Positions 60,181 to 64,000 of a stretch of 64,000 nucleotides of DNA are shown piece after piece. The position numbers and the translations under genes are program-made. The stretch covers positions 1 through 64,000 of the forward strand of contig CAZXZS010000001.1 in the NCBI GenBank assembly GCA_964645655.1, given 5' to 3'. The DNA is from JAGOUA01 sp964645655. Lineage in GTDB: Bacteria > Patescibacteriota > Patescibacteriia > 2-12-FULL-60-25. The notes beneath the pieces were generated by a model. The model made no database searches and was not told where the DNA came from. It saw only the letters and a list, made by a program, of their open reading frames with translations. How positions within the stretch are numbered: the first letter of the stretch is position 1; every line of letters begins with the position of its first letter.

Positions 60181-60381
60181 TTAGTTGGGTAATGGCTTGT
60201 TATCTGCACTGACTGCTTTGGCGATCCGTGCTTCCTCGTCCGTAAGTGGCCGATAGACGATTTCCATAAGACGGATAAGGCTGATCGCTTTGGCTTGCGC
60301 CTCATATTTGTCGATACGCTTGCCGAGCTTTCGTTCGTAGAGGTCTTGAAATTCCGACACATCCTCTTCGGTGAGCTGCAT
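60181..60381 (-). CDS. Small conserved mobile-element protein, 66 aa
   Basis: LTEEDVSEFQDLYERKLGKRIDKYEAQ...LMEIVYRPLT is a pattern I recall from many small phage and plasmid proteins of CPR bacteria (FxxLY, G, EA, L-x-x-L, YRP). Helical. Function unknown. It lies 15 bases from the primase-helicase start. Confidence 0.6.
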   Translation of the reverse strand: MQLTEEDVSEFQDLYERKLGKRIDKYEAQAKAISLIRLMEIVYRPLTDEEARIAKAVSADNKPLPN

Positions 60382-60384
60382 ATG

Positions 60385-60648
60385 TCAGGATGAGTAGAGG
60401 CGGTTTTTCACGCATCGGATTGCATCAAAGTATGAACGGGCATTCAGCTTTAATTGGGTATTCCAGTAGGCTTCGATGTCACGTTCGATAGTTTTATCCC
60501 GACGGAAGATGAACTGTGCTTTGCTTGGGCTGTTGTCTTTATCGACGGCGTACAACTCGTGCTCAAGACAGAACAACGCGCTGGTGAGTCCAAGGTCGAA
60601 GGTCGAGAAGAACTCATCTTGAGAGAGATATTCAGGTTCGTTTTGCAT
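60385..60648 (-). CDS. DUF5659-like small protein, 87 aa
   Basis: YLSQDEFFSTFDLGLTSALFCLEHELYAVDK, an FIFRR strand and AYWNTQLKLNARSYFDAIRCVKNRLYS follow the DUF5659 pattern: entry and exit helices around a beta strand and a closing L-Y. It precedes the 66-aa gene by three bases. Function unknown; usually found in mobile or phage regions. Confidence 0.62.
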   Translation of the reverse strand: MQNEPEYLSQDEFFSTFDLGLTSALFCLEHELYAVDKDNSPSKAQFIFRRDKTIERDIEAYWNTQLKLNARSYFDAIRCVKNRLYSS

Positions 60649-60728
60649 AATTGGTGACTAAAATCATTAGATGCGGTTCTTCGACTTTGGTTGCGCAACC
60701 TCGTTTCGTTTCCGCTTATGCCAGAATA

Positions 60729-60775
60729 AAAAAGAACCCGTCCGACATGCTTTGGACAGGTTCCGACGGGCTCCG
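60729..60775 (-). terminator. Terminator of the unrecognised gene pair
   Basis: On the minus strand CCCGTC/GACGGG with internal sequence, followed by TTCTTTTTTATT. An outer CCAGAATAA/TTATTCTGG repeat (60721-60729 and 60783-60791) includes the upstream gene's stop codon. Confidence 0.75.
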
Positions 60776-60782
60776 ACAGATC

Positions 60783-61772
60783 TTATTCTGGTATCTGCAT
60801 CAAATGGCCATTTTTTCCATCTCCCATCACCATTGTTTGTAGGATTTTTTCCACAAGATCTGGTTTTTGCGTCAGCTTTCCACTACCAACGCCTTGTACT
60901 ATGCGAGTACGGAGTTTTGAGAAATAATCAGCTGGATCGGTAATTTTTTTGACGCCTGCCGCTTTCAAGGTGATCGCCAGACTTTCCACGCTTTGTGGTC
61001 TACCGGTGAGTAGAGCTTTGAGGTAGTGGTAAGCTGATTGGTTCGTCGAATACTTCCGAAGCGTTTCTCCACTGTAGCGCAAGCAACCATCTACGCTGAA
61101 TGTTGGCACTCCCCAGCATTCCTCAATGCGTTCCTTGAAACGTTCAGTTTCCCATTTGATGGCTGACTTTGGAACGGTTATGAAATCTGCCGGGTTCATG
61201 GCCTTCATCCGCATCTCTCTGCCAATAGGTGCATTGATTTCACGTTGAGTACTGGAGAGAACGACGATTCGCGCATCCGAACTGAGCGCCTTAGCATTAA
61301 TGATCCTCGACCATTGATCTGCGGATATGTCACTTTCCATCCAAAAAATAAATACAGTTCCCATGACGCCGTTGAGTGTACCGATAAAACGAACCGCCTC
61401 GTCAGATGTAGCGGAAGATGTTTCACGGAGGTCCATCTCCCTCTTAAAGGCGTGCTGTAGAGCTTCGAGATCAAACAAAAGTGGTTTGACCTCTTGCGGG
61501 TCGATATAGAAATAGCCCCCATCTTCCTTGATACAGACGCCCTGATAGCGGCCATCAGCTATGGGGCGTATGTCAGCTATATGCTCGAAGCAGTCAGGGC
61601 ATAGGATGTTGGCGGGCATTGTTGCATCAGAAAGAAAACCAGCGGCATTGAAAGCAACCAGCACGCCTTTGTCCAAACCTACGTCTCTCAAGAAGATGCG
61701 CCGTGGAGCTTTATAACGACACACTTTGTCCAAAAAAGTGGCGAGCGCTATTCCTCGTTGCAGAGCTTCCAT
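60783..61772 (-). CDS. Unrecognised protein, second of an overlapping pair, 329 aa
   Basis: Starts inside the 3' end of the previous gene (25-base overlap), so its translation depends on the upstream gene. An N-terminal Cys pair CPDC (about 58-61), then a mixed alpha/beta part with VFIFWMESD, ARIVVLSS and a C-terminal helical part (235-329) with YSTNQSAYHYLKALLT. The alternation of hydrophobic strands and helices could be a Rossmann-like or PD-(D/E)XK-type fold, but no catalytic motif can be named. Not recognised. Sits next to a controller and methyltransferase. Confidence 0.65.
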   Translation of the reverse strand: MEALQRGIALATFLDKVCRYKAPRRIFLRDVGLDKGVLVAFNAAGFLSDATMPANILCPDCFEHIADIRPIADGRYQGVCIKEDGGYFYIDPQEVKPLLFDLEALQHAFKREMDLRETSSATSDEAVRFIGTLNGVMGTVFIFWMESDISADQWSRIINAKALSSDARIVVLSSTQREINAPIGREMRMKAMNPADFITVPKSAIKWETERFKERIEECWGVPTFSVDGCLRYSGETLRKYSTNQSAYHYLKALLTGRPQSVESLAITLKAAGVKKITDPADYFSKLRTRIVQGVGSGKLTQKPDLVEKILQTMVMGDGKNGHLMQIPE

Positions 61773-62917
61773 AGACGCAAGGCCGATTGGATAGGTTCGG
61801 CGAGGTCATTCTCTTTCATGGCGCAAGTGGCGGGCTTAGTGATGGTGACGATAACGGTGCTTTTTCTGTACTTATAACGCTGCGCCGCTAATTTTTCATT
61901 CTCAAAATCTAAAACTACTTTGATTTTGAGTTGGTCAATCTCGATGTTGGGATCGTTAAGTTTGAGGTTCATGCGTTCCAAGCGCCAGCGCATATTTTCA
62001 ACCCCCTCACCTTCCTTATCCCATGCAGTGATCTGGACACTGGACTTCAGAGCCTTGTGTGAGATACGCAAGCTCATCACATCCGCACCAAGAACGCCCA
62101 CCTCTGGGAGGGGCCTAAACGTAAATGACGGATCTTGCAACGGAGAGAGGTCGTACTTCACGACATCAGTGGCGCTCAGGTCCTTCCCATAGATGGTTTG
62201 GGCGAACGTTGTAGCAAGTTCAATCTTTTTTGGTAATTTTCCACGCGCTTTAATTTTGAGTTGTCCGTCATTAGGTCTGCACAGGAAAAAAACCTTGAGT
62301 GTTCCCTGATAGACGGCTGAACGGTTTAATTTACCGTCGTTGCCGAAGATCGGCTCTTTGTGGGCGTAGTCTTGTGGGTGACAAACAAGACAGATATACC
62401 CGTCTTTTTCTACAACATCTACCTCGCACAGCGTCCCACGCCACTCCTTGCTATGAAAGTAGCCTGCAATAGCTTTGGCGAGTAGGTCTTTTTTGGTAAC
62501 GGTAGTTTCTTTGTCGATGTAGGGAGTGCGGAATGTAACCCAGCCTTCAACATTTTCAACTTCGAAATGAGTTGCAACGGAACGGAAAGCATTCTGTTGG
62601 TGTAAGTATGCCCAGATGGCACGATCATGCGCCGATTGATCCTCAAAGCCCTTTGGTGTTGTTACGTTTGCCTCCTGCATCTTTTGAATTAGCATTTGCG
62701 ATCCTTTCTCATTTGCAAGCTCGCCGATCTCTTCGAAATCAGCTTGAACGATTTTTTGTACTTCGGCATCAAGAGCTTCAAAGCTCTTTACGAATGAGGC
62801 AATGTTTTTGTCAGCCTCACCATCCGCTTTGATATTGATGCCGAGCTTCTGCGTTGTACAGTATTCGTTCAACACCGAAGGAGTTGTGCGACGGACAAAG
62901 TCCGGCAAGTTGAGCAT
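61748..62917 (-). CDS. Unrecognised protein, first of an overlapping pair, 389 aa
   Basis: Opens LNLPDFVRRTTPSVLNEYC, then a helical part to about 130, a middle with strands (GWVTFRTPYIDKETTVTKKD) and a Cys/His region (YICLVCHPQDY), then a C-terminal beta-rich part (270-389). It resembles an SF-independent sensor or DNA-binding protein in layout, but no family is recognised. The start at 62917 is 107 bases from a divergent HTH gene. The gene pair has its own terminator. See the findings for why it may be a defence module. Confidence 0.65.
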   Translation of the reverse strand: MLNLPDFVRRTTPSVLNEYCTTQKLGINIKADGEADKNIASFVKSFEALDAEVQKIVQADFEEIGELANEKGSQMLIQKMQEANVTTPKGFEDQSAHDRAIWAYLHQQNAFRSVATHFEVENVEGWVTFRTPYIDKETTVTKKDLLAKAIAGYFHSKEWRGTLCEVDVVEKDGYICLVCHPQDYAHKEPIFGNDGKLNRSAVYQGTLKVFFLCRPNDGQLKIKARGKLPKKIELATTFAQTIYGKDLSATDVVKYDLSPLQDPSFTFRPLPEVGVLGADVMSLRISHKALKSSVQITAWDKEGEGVENMRWRLERMNLKLNDPNIEIDQLKIKVVLDFENEKLAAQRYKYRKSTVIVTITKPATCAMKENDLAEPIQSALRLWKLCNEE

Positions 62918-63024
62918 AAATTGTGAGTAATTTTTGGTTTAGAAAGTCTGGCGATAGTTTGAACGCTGATGTACACTTATGTCAAGTTAAAGTAAGTACA
63001 AATAAGAACCAATTTTCTGATCTT

Positions 63025-63210
63025 ATGAACAAAAAACCCCTGCCGAACATTTTGACGTTGCAACAGGCGGCCGAAGTATTGAATTGTCACCCTAATACAC
63101 TAAGACAGTGGGATAGAAAAGGTATCCTTCCCGCAATACGTTTCGGAAAAAGAAAAGACCGTCGATACAAAAAAGAAGACATTCTGCGTCTGTTGGATGG
63201 AAAAGGGTAG
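63025..63210 (+). CDS. Excisionase-like HTH DNA-binding protein, 61 aa
   Basis: From the ATG at 63025 (MNKKPLPN). LTLQQAAEVLNCHPNTLRQWDRKGILPAIRF, then RRYKKEDILRLL, is the MerR/Xis-type winged helix-turn-helix (HTH_17). Such proteins act as directionality factors for excision or as small regulators. Divergent from the 389-aa gene. A longer GTG start exists at 62923, but the family begins here. Confidence 0.82.
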   Translation: MNKKPLPNILTLQQAAEVLNCHPNTLRQWDRKGILPAIRFGKRKDRRYKKEDILRLLDGKG

Positions 63211-63227
63211 AGATTGTCCTTCGATCG

Positions 63228-63446
63228 TCAAAACTTGAACAGATCAGCCAAGTCCACACCCAAAGCCTTGGCTATTTTTGAGATGTTCACCAATGCGACA
63301 TTCCTTTCTCCCCGTTCAAGCCCTCCCACGTAGGTACGATCCAAGCCAGCCTTGTTCGCCAAAGCCATTTGAGACGTGATGCCTTTCTGTAAGCGGAGCG
63401 CCTTTACGCGCTTCCCAAACTTTTTCAAAATCTCGTCATTTTTCAC
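63228..63446 (-). CDS. XRE-family controller protein, 72 aa
   Basis: One HTH_3 domain: GITSQMALANKAGLDRTYVGGLERGERN, length and shape as in restriction-modification C proteins. It is divergent from the methyltransferase with a 109-base gap containing repeats that may be its operators (63467-63544). It would repress or activate the methyltransferase and itself. Cytoplasmic. Confidence 0.85.
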   Translation of the reverse strand: MKNDEILKKFGKRVKALRLQKGITSQMALANKAGLDRTYVGGLERGERNVALVNISKIAKALGVDLADLFKF

Positions 63447-63466
63447 CCTTTTAGGGTAGAGGTGAA

Positions 63467-63544
63467 GATGACTATAGGGCGACGGACTATGAGTATCACT
63501 TCTTTGATGGTATATTGCGTTTCAGATAGATACTTATAGTCATC
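63467..63544. promoter_or_regulatory. Putative operator and methyltransferase promoter
   Basis: GATGACTATA (63467-63476) and TATAGTCATC (63535-63544) are perfect inverted repeats, with a GGACTATGAG variant at 63484-63493. Between them lies TTGATG (63504-63509), 17-base spacer, TAGATA (63527-63532), reading into the methyltransferase. The downstream half overlaps the expected transcription start, as for controller-protein binding. Confidence 0.62.
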
Positions 63545-63555
63545 TATTGAAGATC

Positions 63556-64000
63556 ATGAACATGAATATGGCTAAAAACACTCGAAAAGTATCGAGAGGT
63601 GGATTTTCTATTGGCTCCTTGTTTGCCGGTTGTGGCGGAATGGACCTTGGTTTCGCATTGGAAGGGTTCAGAATCAGCTGGGCTAACGATAATGACCATT
63701 GGGCTTGTGAAACGTATAAGAAAAACTTCGGAGACCACGTTATAGAAGCGGACATAGCCAAAGTAGACCTAAAAGCACTGTCACGCTGTGATGTGATGCT
63801 TGGAGGCTTTCCTTGCCAAGATTTCTCGATGATTTGGAAGAGAAAAGGTTTGGGAACGGAACGCGGAAACCTCTATAGGCACTTCGTAAGAGCTGTAAGC
63901 TTGAAGCGACCAAGGGTTTTCATTGCAGAAAACGTAAAAGGGCTTCTTACGGCAAACAAAGGCGAGGCCATCAAACAGATTGTCACAGACTTTGCGGAAG
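63556..64000 (+). CDS. DNA (cytosine-5) methyltransferase, N-terminal part (cut by window edge)
   Basis: 148 codons are visible. Motif I is SLFAGCGGMDLGFALEGF, followed by the motif II/III region. Motif IV is GGFPCQDFS with the catalytic Cys. Motif VI is FIAENVKGLL. These define a 5-methylcytosine enzyme; the target sequence depends on the missing C-terminal half. ATG codons at 63556, 63562 and 63568 are all possible starts. It is divergent from the XRE controller. A restriction endonuclease may follow beyond the window. Confidence 0.95.
   Translation, partial: MNMNMAKNTRKVSRGGFSIGSLFAGCGGMDLGFALEGFRISWANDNDHWACETYKKNFGDHVIEADIAKVDLKALSRCDVMLGGFPCQDFSMIWKRKGLGTERGNLYRHFVRAVSLKRPRVFIAENVKGLLTANKGEAIKQIVTDFAE

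Larger units (their letters stand above)
53595..64000. mobile_element. Integrative element at tRNA-His (right end outside window)
   Basis: From tRNA-His onward GC content and codon use visibly change from GC-rich to more AT-rich. The block contains a large serine recombinase next to the tRNA, a CHC2-Toprim-helicase, a Xis-like HTH protein, an XRE regulator, a DNA methyltransferase and many small proteins. No conjugation or capsid genes are recognised within 10.4 kb. The other attachment site, likely a repeat of the tRNA-His 3' end, is not seen in the window. Confidence 0.85.

Overview
The window reads as part of a GC-rich bacterial chromosome, most likely from the Candidate Phyla Radiation (Patescibacteria, perhaps Uhrbacteria-like). 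That placement is an inference from three things: the many small orphan lipoproteins and membrane proteins, the mix of core genes, and the streamlined versions of conserved genes such as a short SMC. UGA is used as a stop. The tRNAs carry an encoded CCA. Consensus TTGACA/TATAAT promoters and hairpin-plus-T terminators are plentiful.

Layout. 1-750: the 3' end of 23S rRNA, then 5S rRNA and a terminator. 811-12365: a GH1 glycosidase, lipoproteins, coiled-coil proteins, a polysaccharide flippase and a large secreted SpoIID/LytB-domain protein. 12388-15000: clpP under a CIRCE operator, a DUF3592 protein, a DHH phosphoesterase and rbfA. 15085-15192: a perfect 35-bp inverted repeat. 15339-17966: a possible VOC-fold gene and a 732-residue SMC-like ATPase with no visible hinge. 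18027-21749: a nucleotide-metabolism cluster with two DUF84-phosphoribosyltransferase fusions and a PRPP-synthetase-like protein. 22058-23729: rpsP, khpA and trmD.

23923-31582 is an island of mostly unrecognised proteins. It holds two tandem paralogues, a J-domain protein whose HPD motif reads HED, two overlapping acidic proteins and a 688-residue orphan. 31601-53505 returns to mixed core and accessory genes: HNH nuclease, tRNA-Glu, msrB, a MEMO-family protein, an EamA transporter, tsaD-tsaE, a PilB/GspE ATPase, an HD hydrolase, a SIMPL protein, a Xer recombinase, tRNA-Arg, adenylate kinase, slipin and a lipoprotein.

From tRNA-His (53595-53670) to the right edge the sequence is an integrative mobile element. 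GC visibly drops, and the first gene is a large serine recombinase whose last codons lie inside the tRNA. It is followed by two unrecognised genes with a DUF5763-like zinc motif in one, two related 76-95-residue proteins, a CHC2-Toprim-AAA+ primase-helicase, small accessory proteins, an unrecognised overlapping gene pair, an excisionase-like HTH protein, an XRE controller and the start of a cytosine-5 DNA methyltransferase. The far attachment site is beyond the window. The recombinase, Xis-like protein and primase-helicase suggest an element that excises and replicates. The XRE/methyltransferase end looks like a controller-regulated restriction-modification or defence module, with the gene pair as the least explained part.
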